Of a stretch of 64,000 bases of DNA, positions 10,493 through 18,742 are shown one piece after another. The translations under genes were made by a program, and so were the position numbers. The notes beneath the pieces were generated by a model. It was not told the DNA's origin, ran no database searches, and saw only the letters and a program-made list of their open reading frames with translations. Origin of the DNA: Candidatus Latescibacterota bacterium (GTDB lineage: Bacteria; Latescibacterota; UBA2968; UBA8231); contig JAJEIO010000023.1 in assembly GCA_022827835.1 (NCBI GenBank), positions 62,001 to 126,000 on the forward strand. Direction: 5' to 3'. Each line of letters begins with the position of its first letter. Positions within the stretch are counted from its first letter, which is position 1.

Positions 10493-11132
10493 GGGTACCT
10501 CTTTCCTGCGCGGCGCGGACCAACTCAGCCCACAGTGTTTCCGCTTGCACGGCGAGCGCGTCTAAGCCCTTGTTGTTGTCGATGACAAAGTCGGCGCGGG
10601 CCTTTTTGTTTTGCGGATCCATCTGGCGCGCCATCCGCTGCCTAATCTCGCACACCGGCAAGCCACTGCGCTGTTGCACCCGCGATACGCATCGTTCCTC
10701 CTCAGCATCGACTACCACGATCCGGTCAAAGTTCCCCTCGTTCCCCCACTCGTATATCAGCGGTGCGTCAAACACCACGACCCCGCCGCAGGCTTCTTCC
10801 ACAGCCTGCGCCAGTCGGCACTCTATGGCCGCTGATATAGGTGGCCGCATGATCGCCTCTAATCGCTGGCTCGCCTCGGTTGATCGCAGGGCACGACGCC
10901 CCAACTCCCGGCGGTTCAAGCGCCCGTCTGGACCGAGCAAATCGCGGCCGAATGCCGTTTGTAGGTTCTCGATCACCGCTGGGATTGTCGCTACTTCGCG
11001 GGCCACTTCGTCGGCATCGACCCGCAGCGCACCAAATTCGGCGAGCATCTGCGCCAGTGCGGACTTGCCCACCCCCATGCCGCCGGTAATGCCTACGAGC
11101 ACGCGTTCCTGTGGCCAGCTAGGCCCAAACAA
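10482..11132 (-). CDS. coaE: Dephospho-CoA kinase
   Basis: 216 residues. Phosphorylates dephospho-CoA at the 3' ribose, the last step of CoA synthesis. The P-loop reads GITGGMGVGKS at residues 14-24, followed by DADEVAREV (substrate Asp) and the LID-like region VVFDAPLIYE. The initiation codon appears to be TTG at 11132, with no strong ribosome site in front; other starts further in would remove the P-loop. Coupling with gcvT is by an 11-bp overlap. There is no metabolic link between CoA and glycine cleavage beyond shared transcription. Confidence 0.93.
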   Translation of the reverse strand: MFGPSWPQERVLVGITGGMGVGKSALAQMLAEFGALRVDADEVAREVATIPAVIENLQTAFGRDLLGPDGRLNRRELGRRALRSTEASQRLEAIMRPPISAAIECRLAQAVEEACGGVVVFDAPLIYEWGNEGNFDRIVVVDAEEERCVSRVQQRSGLPVCEIRQRMARQMDPQNKKARADFVIDNNKGLDALAVQAETLWAELVRAAQERGTHDQ

Positions 11133-11267
11133 TAGAATTCAAAAAATCGTAACACTATGCCCTGCAATTTATTAAGTGCTTTACTTTCGACAAACAACGA
11201 CACGCTGTGAGCAGGTAAAATTTACCGAGCTGATCCAATATGGTCAACCAACCTGAGCGATGGCCCA

Positions 11268-11296
11268 TTGACACTATATTGGGCATCGCCTATAGT
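11268..11296 (+). promoter_or_regulatory. Sigma-70 type promoter for clpP
   Basis: TTGACA at 11268-11273, a 17-bp spacer, and TATAGT at 11291-11296 give a near-consensus promoter 45 bp before the clpP start. It sits in the 208-bp gap between divergent coaE and clpP; the rest of that gap shows no open frame or clear hairpin. A heat-shock-type site is not apparent, so clpP may be expressed constitutively. Confidence 0.7.
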
Positions 11297-11340
11297 CCAT
11301 TAATCAGCAAATAGACTCTCTTCTAACGACAGAATAGCAC

Positions 11341-11946
11341 ATGGCCATCGTACCTGTAGTAATCGAACAGACCGGCCGCGGCGAGCGCGCCTACGACATT
11401 TTCTCTCGCCTCCTCAAGGAGCGAATAATCTTTATCAGCACTCCGATCGACGATCACGAAGCCAACCTCGTCATCGCCCAGCTACTCTTTCTGACCTCAG
11501 AAGATCCCAAGAAAGACATCTCGCTCTACATCAACAGCCCTGGCGGCAGTCTCACTGCCGGTTTGGCCATCTACGATACCATGAAGTACGTCCCCTGCGA
11601 TGTAGCGACGCTCTGCATCGGCCAAGCGTACAGCATGAGCGCGATCCTTCTTGCCGGCGGGACCAAGGGCAAGCGCCACGCCCTTGCCCATTCTCGGCTC
11701 ATGCTGCACCAGCCTTGGGGTGGCGTCCGCGGCCAAGCGGCTGATATCGAAATCCACGCCCGCGAGATCGTCGAGTGGCGCGACCGGCTCAACCAAATCT
11801 TAGTCCAAGACACCGGTCAGCCACTCGAGCGCATCGAGCTGGTCACTGAACGCGATTACTTTCTGTCGCCCGAAGAGGCGATCGACTTCGGATTAATCGA
11901 TGGTCTGCTGGCGTCCGAAAAAGAGCTAGCAGCTCTCGTCGACTAA
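11341..11946 (+). CDS. clpP: ATP-dependent Clp protease proteolytic subunit
   Basis: 201 residues, usual length. Serine peptidase that forms the double heptameric chamber working with ClpX or ClpA. The catalytic triad is readable: Ser in [15 protein letters not shown] (about residue 101), His in [12 protein letters not shown], Asp in [12 protein letters not shown]. The hydrophobic cleft region [10 protein letters not shown] is also normal. ATG follows AGAATAGCAC, a poor ribosome site, despite the strong promoter. Unusually clpX is not directly downstream: it is on the other strand beyond the EpmA-like gene, whose 3' end overlaps clpP by 4 bp. Confidence 0.96.
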   Translation: MAIVPVVIEQTGRGERAYDIFSRLLKERIIFISTPIDDHEANLVIAQLLFLTSEDPKKDISLYINSPGGSLTAGLAIYDTMKYVPCDVATLCIGQAYSMSAILLAGGTKGKRHALAHSRLMLHQPWGGVRGQAADIEIHAREIVEWRDRLNQILVQDTGQPLERIELVTERDYFLSPEEAIDFGLIDGLLASEKELAALVD

Positions 11947-13226
11947 TGACCCGGCGGAAAGGCGATCACCTCGTCTAAGCAAGACGCGCCGGCAACGATC
12001 ATAACCAACCGGTCCAATCCCAGGGCCACGCCACCAGCCGGTGGAATGCCCCGCTCCATAGCTGCGAGAAATGCCTCGTCGGCTGGTGCGCCCCCCAGTC
12101 GCGCGCCCCGCGCAAAGCGCTCGCGCTGTTGGGCTGGGTCGTTTAACTCTGTATAGCCGTTTGACAACTCCACTCCCCCCAAATACGCTTCCGTCCTCTC
12201 TGCTATGGCCGAATCACCTTCTTTTAGTTTGGCCAATGCGGCCAATTGTCGGGGATAATCGAAAAGGTGGATAGCTCCTAATTTGGCCAGTTCTGGCTCG
12301 ACTTTCTCCAGCAGAATTTTGTGATATAAGTCCTCCCAACTATCCTCTCGTCTAGCGCTACCATAGCCCAAGGCACGCGCACGGCGAAAAAGCGATCCCG
12401 CATCTGTACAGGCATCCAAATCGACTGCGGCCCAGCGCGCAAAAGCATCGCGGACGCTGAGCCGCTCCCACGGCGGCTGTAGGTCGATCTCGCGCCCTGC
12501 TCGGACCACGCTCGACCGCCCCAAGACGCTTTTCGCCACATGCGAAACCAAATCCTCGACATCGGCCATGATTTCCTCGTAGCTGGCGTACGCTCGATAC
12601 CATTCGATTAGGGTAAACTCGGGATTGTGTTGCGGCCCCATCTCCCCATTGCGGTACGAGCGGCTGATCTGGTAAATCCGCTCAAAACCTACCCCTAGCA
12701 ACCGCTTCATGTACAGTTCGGGCGAGGGGGCGAGGTAAAACTGCTTTTGCGCCTTGTCGCCTTGGTACTCAGTGGCGAATAGCTGGATGTGTTCCTCTTG
12801 CGCCGAGGCGCAGACCAACGTGGGCGTCTCTACCGCGAGAAAGTCCGCGTCCTTGAAAAAATCGCGGACGGCGTCTAATACCGCAGCCCGCACCCACATA
12901 TTCGCCCACAGTCCGTTGGCGTGGAACCGCGACCAATCTCCTTGATGCCATACTGCACTGCTAGGGGCTAATAATCGAACTTGAGTAGCATCTATAATAC
13001 CTTCTACCACAATACCATACAGCTCAACTATATCACCGGCTTTTATCCCTACTAGCCGCTCTTTCACAACAAAATCGACCTCTCCACTCTCATCTGCGAT
13101 CCTCCCGCGACCTGCGGCAAAGTGGAGAAGCCGACCTCGCACGGCCACTTCCCCAGTCGTGGTGGGTGCTGTGACCGCAGGCTGGTGTCGCCACAGCACC
13201 CGCGATGGATAATATCTAGCGTGCAT
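11943..13226 (-). CDS. EpmA/GenX-type lysyl-tRNA-synthetase-like ligase with N-terminal OB fold
   Basis: 427 residues. The C-terminal ~320 residues form a class II lysyl-synthetase core: VETPTLV (motif 1), [20 protein letters not shown] (motif 2) and [12 protein letters not shown] (motif 3). The wording around motif 2 and [10 protein letters not shown] follows EpmA, which attaches beta-lysine to elongation factor P, more than full LysRS. Unlike E. coli EpmA (~325 residues) it carries an extra N-terminal ~65-residue OB-like segment ([20 protein letters not shown] onward), which in LysRS binds the anticodon. So EF-P modification, a free-standing ligase, or a tRNA-related role are all possible. 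No efp or epmB gene is in the window. Confidence 0.8.
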   Translation of the reverse strand: MHARYYPSRVLWRHQPAVTAPTTTGEVAVRGRLLHFAAGRGRIADESGEVDFVVKERLVGIKAGDIVELYGIVVEGIIDATQVRLLAPSSAVWHQGDWSRFHANGLWANMWVRAAVLDAVRDFFKDADFLAVETPTLVCASAQEEHIQLFATEYQGDKAQKQFYLAPSPELYMKRLLGVGFERIYQISRSYRNGEMGPQHNPEFTLIEWYRAYASYEEIMADVEDLVSHVAKSVLGRSSVVRAGREIDLQPPWERLSVRDAFARWAAVDLDACTDAGSLFRRARALGYGSARREDSWEDLYHKILLEKVEPELAKLGAIHLFDYPRQLAALAKLKEGDSAIAERTEAYLGGVELSNGYTELNDPAQQRERFARGARLGGAPADEAFLAAMERGIPPAGGVALGLDRLVMIVAGASCLDEVIAFPPGH

Positions 13227-13240
13227 GGCACTTTTCTCAC

Positions 13241-13282
13241 AAAAAACCCTTCTCCTCCAGCGAACGCGCTAGTAGAGAAGGG
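13241..13282 (-). terminator. Rho-independent terminator after clpX
   Basis: Arms 13275-13282 and 13247-13254 (GAGAAGGG type, 8 bp) pair with a 20-nt loop and are followed on the minus strand by six T (13246-13241). It lies between the clpX stop and the start of the EpmA-like gene, so that gene probably needs its own promoter or read-through. Confidence 0.7.
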
Positions 13283-13313
13283 ATCTAGTTAAGCTCAACG
13301 CCCGGTTTGGGAA

Positions 13314-14456
13314 TCAAGCCCGCTTCTTATTGTACACGAAGGTGGGCGGGGCCTTTTTTTCGATAAATTCCTTGGTAATGACGCATTCGGCGATGTCGTC
13401 TCGGGTCGGGAGCTCAAACATGATTTCAAACATGACGGTTTCTAAAACTGCCCGCAGACCACGCGCACCCATTTCCTTTTCTTGGGTTAGTTCGACGACC
13501 TTGTACAGCGCTTCCTCCTCAAACCGCAGTGCAATACCGTCCATCTCAAACAGTTTCTGGTACTGTTTGACGAGTGCGTTCCGCGGTTTGAGCAGGATGT
13601 CCATTAGCACCTGATCGCTCAGGGGGTGCAAGACGCCCACTACTGGCAAGCGGCCAATCAGCTCGGGAATTAGGCCGTACTGGATCAATTCCTCAGGTTC
13701 GACCCGTGCCAACAGATTGGCCCCGCTCACTTCCTCGTGATCGTCGAGGGAGCTGCCAAAGCCCATGGACTTGGTTCCGATGCGCTGGCTGATAATTCTA
13801 TCTAGCCCATCGAAAGCCCCTCCACAAATAAAGAGAATGTTTTTGGTGTTTATTTGTACCAAAGGCTGTTCGGGATGCTTGCGCCCTCCCTTAGGAGGCA
13901 CCCCTGAGACGGTTCCCTCTAAGATCTTAAGGAGCTCCTGTTGAACGCCTTCGCCTGAAACGTCGCGAGTTATGGAGGGATTACCGGATTTGCGGGCGAC
14001 TTTGTCTAGCTCGTCGATAAACAAAATCCCGCGCTCGGCTTGTTTGACATCGTAATCCGCAGCTTGGAGGAGCCGCACGAGGATATTTTCCACGTCCTCG
14101 CCTACATACCCGGCCTCAGTAAGGACCGTAGCATCGACGATTGCGAAGGGCACTTGTAATATGCGCGCCAACGTCTCCGCCAAAAGCGTCTTGCCCACTC
14201 CGGTGGGACCGATAAGCAGGATATTGCTCTTGCTGAGCTGGACATCCCCAGCACCGGAATGCACCCGCTTGTAGTGGTTGTACACGGCGACCGAAAGCGC
14301 CTTTTTAGCGCGTTCTTGGCCGATAATGTGAGCGTCGAGATGGGCCTTGATTTCGGCCGGTTTGGGCAAGGGACGGCCATTGAGACTAGGCTCGTGATTG
14401 TCGTCCTCTGACAGCCTCTCATTGCACAAGCCGATGCATTCACTGCATATATACAC
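13314..14456 (-). CDS. clpX: Clp protease ATP-binding subunit ClpX, AAA+ part (zinc domain cut off by an in-frame TAG)
   Basis: 380 residues from the GTG at 14456. The unfoldase core is intact: GPTGVGKT (Walker A), GYVGED (pore loop), LFIDELDK (Walker B), and the C-terminal small domain to FVYNKKRA. In frame upstream, 14478-14540 encodes a normal ClpX beginning (next feature), but codon 22 is TAG. If translation really starts at the GTG, the protein keeps only the second Cys pair (CSEC) of the zinc finger and cannot form the dimeric zinc domain used for some adaptors and substrates. No ribosome site sits in front of the GTG. Either a point mutation, an assembly error, or suppression must be involved. 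Confidence 0.93.
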   Translation of the reverse strand: MYICSECIGLCNERLSEDDNHEPSLNGRPLPKPAEIKAHLDAHIIGQERAKKALSVAVYNHYKRVHSGAGDVQLSKSNILLIGPTGVGKTLLAETLARILQVPFAIVDATVLTEAGYVGEDVENILVRLLQAADYDVKQAERGILFIDELDKVARKSGNPSITRDVSGEGVQQELLKILEGTVSGVPPKGGRKHPEQPLVQINTKNILFICGGAFDGLDRIISQRIGTKSMGFGSSLDDHEEVSGANLLARVEPEELIQYGLIPELIGRLPVVGVLHPLSDQVLMDILLKPRNALVKQYQKLFEMDGIALRFEEEALYKVVELTQEKEMGARGLRAVLETVMFEIMFELPTRDDIAECVITKEFIEKKAPPTFVYNKKRA

Positions 14457-14474
14457 TGAGGGGCCCTGAATGAT

Positions 14475-14540
14475 CTACTCGACTTGGTCGCCCCCCTTGC
14501 CGCAGAACGAACAGGCTATATCGGACGTTTTTTTACCCAT
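14475..14540 (-). pseudogene. clpX: 5' end of clpX, zinc-domain start ending in an amber codon
   Basis: ATG at 14540 with AGGAG three bases upstream begins 21 codons ending in CSFCGKGGDQVE, then TAG at 14477-14475, then the same frame continues [13 protein letters not shown] into the ClpX body. Standard ClpX has Lys (or a similar residue) where the TAG stands, one base change away from AAG or CAG. The good ribosome site and perfect frame say this is the original start. TAG serves as a normal stop elsewhere in the window (e.g. actB, the EpmA-like gene), which argues against general recoding. Confidence 0.85.
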
Positions 14541-14546
14541 CTTCTC

Positions 14547-15188
14547 CTACAGCCCGCCCTCGTCGTCTTGGGAGTCCGGGACACTGTCTGCACTCTCAGA
14601 GACATCAGAGACATCAGAGACATCGCCGTCGGTGCTTTCGACCTCCTCGGTTTCGTCGGGGGTCTCGGCCGCCTCGACCGAGTCCGCCTCCTCTTCGGCT
14701 TTGTCTTGGCCAGCCTTCATCACGTTGATGGCTTGGAATCCCTTGGCGGTGCGAGTCACCATGAACTCAACTTCATCATCTTGGGTCAAAGTCCGGTCCC
14801 AAGATGAAATATCGCGCCAGTGGACGAAGACATCGACATGGCTGTCTGTAGAGATAAAACCATATCCCTTATCGTTGTTAAACCACTTGACTATGCCACG
14901 AGTCCAGGTGTTTTCCGCCAAGGCGCGGCGTTCGTGCGGCGGGGGGCTGCTCTCTGTACTGCCGGGAAGCGGACGAGATGGTTGTTTCTTTCCTTCGCTC
15001 TCTAGAATGCGGGCGAGCAGGTCTTGCTTGAGCCCTTGGCCACCCTCGGCATCTTGGATTATCCATTCGACAGCCGTCATCACACCGATGACGTAAGGAC
15101 TATCGTTGCCGTAGAGCTTGCGGGCGTCCCCTATGCGTTGAGCCAATTCGCTCACCGCCGTGCTTTCTAACTGTATTGAACTACCCAA
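14547..15188 (-). CDS. Cold-shock-domain protein with acidic C-terminal tail
   Basis: 213 residues. A central cold-shock (OB) domain at about residues 94-155 has both nucleic-acid motifs, KGYGFIST and DVFVHW, on GIVKWFNNDK. It is flanked by a helical N-terminal ~70 residues (LAQRIGDARKLYGNDSPYV) and a strongly acidic tail rich in D, E and S with a DVS triplet repeat. Typical Csp proteins are ~70 residues, so this is an enlarged RNA-binding form, perhaps an RNA chaperone with a charged tail. The start is TTG at 15188 behind AGGAGG with 8-nt spacing. It ends 6 bp before the clpX ATG, suggesting joint transcription with clpX. Confidence 0.85.
   Translation of the reverse strand: MGSSIQLESTAVSELAQRIGDARKLYGNDSPYVIGVMTAVEWIIQDAEGGQGLKQDLLARILESEGKKQPSRPLPGSTESSPPPHERRALAENTWTRGIVKWFNNDKGYGFISTDSHVDVFVHWRDISSWDRTLTQDDEVEFMVTRTAKGFQAINVMKAGQDKAEEEADSVEAAETPDETEEVESTDGDVSDVSDVSESADSVPDSQDDEGGL
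14599..14625 (-). repeat. Three 9-bp tandem repeats in the cold-shock gene
   Basis: On the plus strand the unit GAGACATCA occurs three times (the last ends in G). It encodes the DVS-DVS-DVS stretch of the acidic tail and could vary in copy number by slippage without breaking frame. Confidence 0.8.
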
Positions 15189-15268
15189 TTAACGTTCCTC
15201 CTACCCCTTAGAGGGCCTTAAGTACCTCGTACCATAGTTTGAGATGTAAGGTGTAGTTAAGCAATATA

Positions 15269-15288
15269 GATAGGTTTGTCAACCTATC
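15269..15288. repeat. Inverted repeat at the end of the AI-2E permease gene
   Basis: Perfect 8-bp arms GATAGGTT / AACCTATC around a TGTC loop. It overlaps the last bases of the permease gene. Read on the minus strand the loop forms a TTGACA hexamer, so it could be an operator over a -35 box for the cold-shock/clpX unit, although no good -10 follows at 16-17 bp. It could also be a weak terminator; there is no T-run. Confidence 0.5.
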
Positions 15289-16666
15289 TCAATCGGTATT
15301 GTTTCACCCCTTCGTAGATGGTTTGGCCGCTTACTTTCGCGATGCCCGTAAGCGGCACGGCGATCAGCATCCCGACGATGCCCATCAACTGGCTTCCCAC
15401 CATGACGACAAAAAGGACGACTAACGGGTGCAACTCGACGCTTTTGGCTACCATCGTGGGTTGAATGAGTACATTGTCGATCAGTTGAATGACCAAGAAC
15501 ATGACGATCACTTTGGCCACCATTGCCAAGCCACCGCCGGTAGCCAAGGCCACAATCGAAGAACAGACGATTCCGATCAATGGCCCGAGAAATGGGATTA
15601 CGTTGGCCAATCCGGCGAGCAGCCCCAAAGGCAGGGCATAATAGACGCCAAGAATGGACAAACCGCTAATCGCGAGCACCGACACGACGAGAACGGCCAA
15701 AAGCTGGCCACGAATGTAATTCCCGATCTGCCTATTGGCTTGGTACATTAGGTTTAGGCACAATTCAAAATAGGCGTTGGGAACCAGTGTCATCAGGCAT
15801 CGCGTCAAGCGCCGTCCTTCTTTGAGAAAGAAAAAGGCCACAAACGGCACGATCACCACAAAAGTAAGGCCCGAGATAACCCCCTCGATAAACAGCGTAG
15901 TGCCTCCCAACATGGTCCTCATCAGCCGCTCGCCATGCTCCCTAATCAACTCGGCGAAGCGGAAATCGCTCCCCAAATAGGGCTGTAACATGGGCTCAAT
16001 TTTTGCAGCTCTGGTGCTGGTTTCCACCAAGATCCTATCGCCTATTTCCACCAAGACGTTGGGATCGGCCTTGCCAAAGCCAATATCGGCACGCGAAAAC
16101 ACAACAGAACCCGACCTACCGGCTTGGCCTCCTACGACCACACCGCCATTGCCGTGGACGCTAATGCGCTGACTGTGCTCATCTTGGCCCTGCGAGTACG
16201 CAATCAAGAGCGTGTTTGCAGCCGGTGCTTGGTCATTGGGCACAAAGCGCAGGAGAACGGCTAATTCCTCCATGGGGGCGATCTCGAGTGGCCAGCGGTG
16301 TTCCTCCCTTAGGACAAATGGCTGGTCCCGCGAATCGTCTTCCCAAACCATCCCGTGGATAATTAGAGGTTGGTCACCGGTGTTAGCGATGGTAAAAACT
16401 CTATCTACCGTTTCTCCAGCCAGCTTGTCTCCAACCTTGAATGCACCTAGCCCCAACCCCGCAAAAACGAGCGAAAAGACGAGCAGAGTACTCCAAGCCC
16501 GCCCCAATCCCCTTCTCTCCATCCAATCGATGATTGGGTAGAGGACATAGGCCAAAATAAAAGCCAAAACAAAAGGCGTGAGGATGCCGCGAATCTCATA
16601 TACAAACCATCCGCCAACCACTATGGCCACCAAGGCGAGTACTACTTTAACTTGCCAATTCACCAT
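15284..16666 (-). CDS. AI-2E/PerM-family membrane permease with inserted ASH/HYDIN-like domain
   Basis: 460 residues; the family is usually ~350. Hydrophobic segments at about 6-26, 28-46 and 58-76 are followed by a non-membrane insert at ~84-174, then the standard C-terminal membrane part with the family's long helices (GVISGLTFVVIVPFVAFFFL, LANVIPFLGPLIG, LIDNVLIQPTMV, MVGSQLMGIVGMLIAVPL). The insert reads like an ASH/HYDIN or choice-of-anchor beta domain: FTIANTGDQPLII, PLEIAPMEELAVLLRFVP, then RISVHGNG. Members export small molecules or act as Na+/H+ antiporters; the substrate is unknown. The 5' end overlaps the cyclic-nucleotide-binding gene by 7 bp. Confidence 0.85.
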   Translation of the reverse strand: MVNWQVKVVLALVAIVVGGWFVYEIRGILTPFVLAFILAYVLYPIIDWMERRGLGRAWSTLLVFSLVFAGLGLGAFKVGDKLAGETVDRVFTIANTGDQPLIIHGMVWEDDSRDQPFVLREEHRWPLEIAPMEELAVLLRFVPNDQAPAANTLLIAYSQGQDEHSQRISVHGNGGVVVGGQAGRSGSVVFSRADIGFGKADPNVLVEIGDRILVETSTRAAKIEPMLQPYLGSDFRFAELIREHGERLMRTMLGGTTLFIEGVISGLTFVVIVPFVAFFFLKEGRRLTRCLMTLVPNAYFELCLNLMYQANRQIGNYIRGQLLAVLVVSVLAISGLSILGVYYALPLGLLAGLANVIPFLGPLIGIVCSSIVALATGGGLAMVAKVIVMFLVIQLIDNVLIQPTMVAKSVELHPLVVLFVVMVGSQLMGIVGMLIAVPLTGIAKVSGQTIYEGVKQYRLR

Positions 16667-17241
16667 TGAATACAGCCCGCGCGCCGTGCCCCTTTTAACA
16701 GGCGCTCAGAGTCGTGCAACTGCGTCGAGAGTTTCTCTATGACTTCGAGTAGGTCCGTCGAGATGGCTTGCGCCAAGCCTTCGACGATCTTCAAGGCGAG
16801 CGGCAGGTTGGTATCTATGAGTTCGAGTAAGTCAGGGCGGCAAAAAACGAGAAGACTACAAGGTTGGAGGGCGTAAGCTGAAGCGGGGCGCGGCGATTGA
16901 TCAACAAGGGCCTGGGCACCAAAAAAATTCCCTCGGGTTAAGGTGGCTAGCTGCTTTTCAAACCCATCGTCGCCCATCTGGACGATCCGTATTTGGCCGG
17001 CGGCGACGATGTACATCCCCATCCCGGGATCTCCTTGGTTGATAATCGCCTCCCCAGCGCGCCAATCCCGCGGCCCGTAGAGCATCTCTTCTATCTTGTG
17101 TAGCTCACGCCCGCTTAATTCCTGAAAAATGGGCACTTTCTGCAAGAGCTTGCAGGAGGCGGTCTCTTCCTCCTTGCGGCCGCTCCTTACGCGCTCTTGC
17201 AGACGACGAAAGACATGCCTCCAGAGAGGATCAGACGGCAT
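16660..17241 (-). CDS. Cyclic-nucleotide-binding domain protein
   Basis: 193 residues. A CAP_ED-type beta roll lies at ~35-145 (VPIFQELSGRELHKIEEML, AGEAIINQGDPGMGMYIV, GNFFGAQALVDQSPRPAS). The phosphate-binding cassette FFGAQALVDQSPRPASA keeps a Gly-Ala pattern and one Arg, so cyclic nucleotide binding is possible. No DNA-binding helix-turn-helix follows; the C-terminus is a helix of ~45 residues (AISTDLLEVIEKLSTQL). It may therefore act as a sensor for its overlapping neighbour, the AI-2E permease. That role is inference from the 7-bp overlap. Confidence 0.82.
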   Translation of the reverse strand: MPSDPLWRHVFRRLQERVRSGRKEEETASCKLLQKVPIFQELSGRELHKIEEMLYGPRDWRAGEAIINQGDPGMGMYIVAAGQIRIVQMGDDGFEKQLATLTRGNFFGAQALVDQSPRPASAYALQPCSLLVFCRPDLLELIDTNLPLALKIVEGLAQAISTDLLEVIEKLSTQLHDSERLLKGARRAGCIQW

Positions 17242-17296
17242 GTGCTTAGCACTCCCGCTTAGACAGACAACGCCCCACGCCTGCTCGTCCGCACAA

Positions 17297-17623
17297 TTAG
17301 GCCAAGGCGGCCTCTAGCTTTTCGGTGATTTGCCCTTTGGGGACGGCACCAATAATCTGGTCGGCGACTTTACCCTCCTTGAAAATGAGCAAGGTAGGAA
17401 TGCTGCGAATACCGAATTCGGCCGCTGTTTTCTGGGCCGCGTCGACGTCCAATTTGCCCACTTTGGCCCGGCCTTCGTATTCGCTGCTCAATTCTTGAAC
17501 AATCGGCGCGATCATTCGGCACGGACCGCACCACGTCGCCCAAAAATCCACGAGCACGGGCCGGCTGGCGTTGATGACTTCGGCGCTGAAATTGTCATCG
17601 GTTAAGACGATAGGTTCGCTCAC
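17297..17623 (-). CDS. trxA: Thioredoxin
   Basis: 108 residues, classic thioredoxin length. Redox motif WCGPC at residues 30-34, buried Asp in VLVDFWATWCG, cis-Pro in IRSIPTLLIF, ending QITEKLEAAL. It is a cytoplasmic disulphide reductant. It is preceded by a perfect-consensus promoter within the 99-bp gap to holA, so it is expressed on its own. AAGGATGATC lies before the start. Confidence 0.97.
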   Translation of the reverse strand: MSEPIVLTDDNFSAEVINASRPVLVDFWATWCGPCRMIAPIVQELSSEYEGRAKVGKLDVDAAQKTAAEFGIRSIPTLLIFKEGKVADQIIGAVPKGQITEKLEAALA

Positions 17624-17671
17624 GATAGATCATCCTTTGCTTGTTAGTTTATACTTTTCAATATGTTACAA

Positions 17672-17687
17672 ACACAACACCTTGTGT
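17672..17687. promoter_or_regulatory. Inverted repeat downstream of the trxA -10 box
   Basis: ACACAA-CACC-TTGTGT, 6-bp arms, placed where transcription from the trxA promoter should start (about 17685). This is a plausible repressor site, but short palindromes arise by chance. Confidence 0.35.
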
Positions 17688-17691
17688 CCCA

Positions 17692-17720
17692 ATTATAGTT
17701 GTGGCACTACCCATTGTCAA
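17692..17720 (-). promoter_or_regulatory. Consensus sigma-70 promoter of trxA
   Basis: On the minus strand TTGACA (17720-17715), 17-bp spacer, TATAAT (17697-17692): a match at every consensus position. The leader to the trxA ATG is about 60 nt. Confidence 0.85.
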
Positions 17721-17722
17721 GT

Positions 17723-18742
17723 TTAGTGCTTCCTGCACAACTTGATCACCAGCAGATCCAAAACCAGATGCTCTTGGCGTCGTCCCTGCGATTTCAGACG
17801 CCAATCGGCTTCGTTCAAGGCGCTTAACCCCGCCCACAGCCAAGCGGCGGAGCGGCGCTGGGCCTGCTCCAAATACCCGGGCAAAAAAAACGGCGCAACC
17901 CCCAATTCAGCGGCCATTTTGTCGCGCGGTAGCGACTGGTCCATTAGCCCCTTAGCCTTGAGCAAAAGCTGGAAGTGGCGGGTGACCATGGCTACGGCGC
18001 GAGTTGGCTCTTCTCCTTGGCTGAGGAACTTGTGTATCAGCTTTTGCGCTAGTTTGCCCTGTCCTTTGCCGAGAGCATCGGCGAGTTCGAACACGCTAGC
18101 CCCGCGCGTGATGCCAGCGACTTGTTCGACCGCAGAGGCGGTGATCGGCTGGCCCACCCCGACAAAACTGACCAACTTTTCTACCTCGCTGACCAATTCG
18201 CGCGGCTTAGCCCCTACGTACTGGCTGAGTAGCTGGACGGCCGCAGGCTCGATCATCACCCCTTGACGCTTGGCGTACCGCTGTATCCACTGCGGTACTT
18301 GGTTGTCGTAGGGCGGCCTAAATTCTAGCACGCGACCTCGCCGCGAAAGTTCGCGAAAGAATTTCCGCCGCATATCGACTTTTTGGCCTACTACTAGGAG
18401 GCGACTGGTCTCCACCGGCGTTGCAAATACGCGCTCTAAGCCGCGACACTGGTCGGTCGTCAGAGCCTCGGCATCGCGCAGCACAATCAGCCTACTCTCG
18501 GCCATCATGGGATAGGTCTCATAGACCTGAAAAAAATCCAGTACCTCTAGGCGTCCAGCCCTCAGTACGTCGAGATTAAAATCCCGCGTCTGAGTTGGCA
18601 CCAAAGCTTCGATCATAGACGCGACCAAAGCTTCGCGCTCGTATTCTTCGTCCCCGTGCAGCAAATAAAAAGGCCGAACATCCCCCTTGGCGATTTCGGC
18701 CAGCAGTGCAGCGGGACTTGGCCCTTTAGCTCTCTTAGCCAC
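17723..18742 (-). CDS. holA: DNA polymerase III delta subunit
   Basis: About 339 residues. The clamp-loader subunit that opens the beta sliding clamp. Family features: FYLLHGDEEYEREALV near the N-terminus (degenerate P-loop region of delta), YPMMAESRLIVLRDAEAL, and the C-terminal helical domain with ADALGKGQGKLAQKLI and RHFQLLLKAKGL. I chose GTG at 18742 (VAKRAKGPSPAALL), which overlaps the end of the preceding small gene by 8 bp; the frame extends to 18811 but that part is antithetic to the small gene's codons. No strong ribosome site precedes it, so coupling is likely. Start uncertain by ~20 residues. Confidence 0.9.
   Translation of the reverse strand: MAKRAKGPSPAALLAEIAKGDVRPFYLLHGDEEYEREALVASMIEALVPTQTRDFNLDVLRAGRLEVLDFFQVYETYPMMAESRLIVLRDAEALTTDQCRGLERVFATPVETSRLLVVGQKVDMRRKFFRELSRRGRVLEFRPPYDNQVPQWIQRYAKRQGVMIEPAAVQLLSQYVGAKPRELVSEVEKLVSFVGVGQPITASAVEQVAGITRGASVFELADALGKGQGKLAQKLIHKFLSQGEEPTRAVAMVTRHFQLLLKAKGLMDQSLPRDKMAAELGVAPFFLPGYLEQAQRRSAAWLWAGLSALNEADWRLKSQGRRQEHLVLDLLVIKLCRKH

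Noticed and set aside
11133..11340. Glycine riboswitch before coaE-gcvT-gcvP
   Set aside because: No tandem aptamer-like structure seen; the gap only shows the clpP promoter.
14454..14456. GTG 14456 as a normal clpX start
   Set aside because: No ribosome site and half the zinc finger would be lost; the upstream ATG in frame is the natural start.
14475..14477. Pyrrolysine or general TAG recoding to explain clpX
   Set aside because: TAG ends actB, the EpmA-like gene and the coiled-coil lipoprotein gene cleanly, so general reassignment is unlikely.
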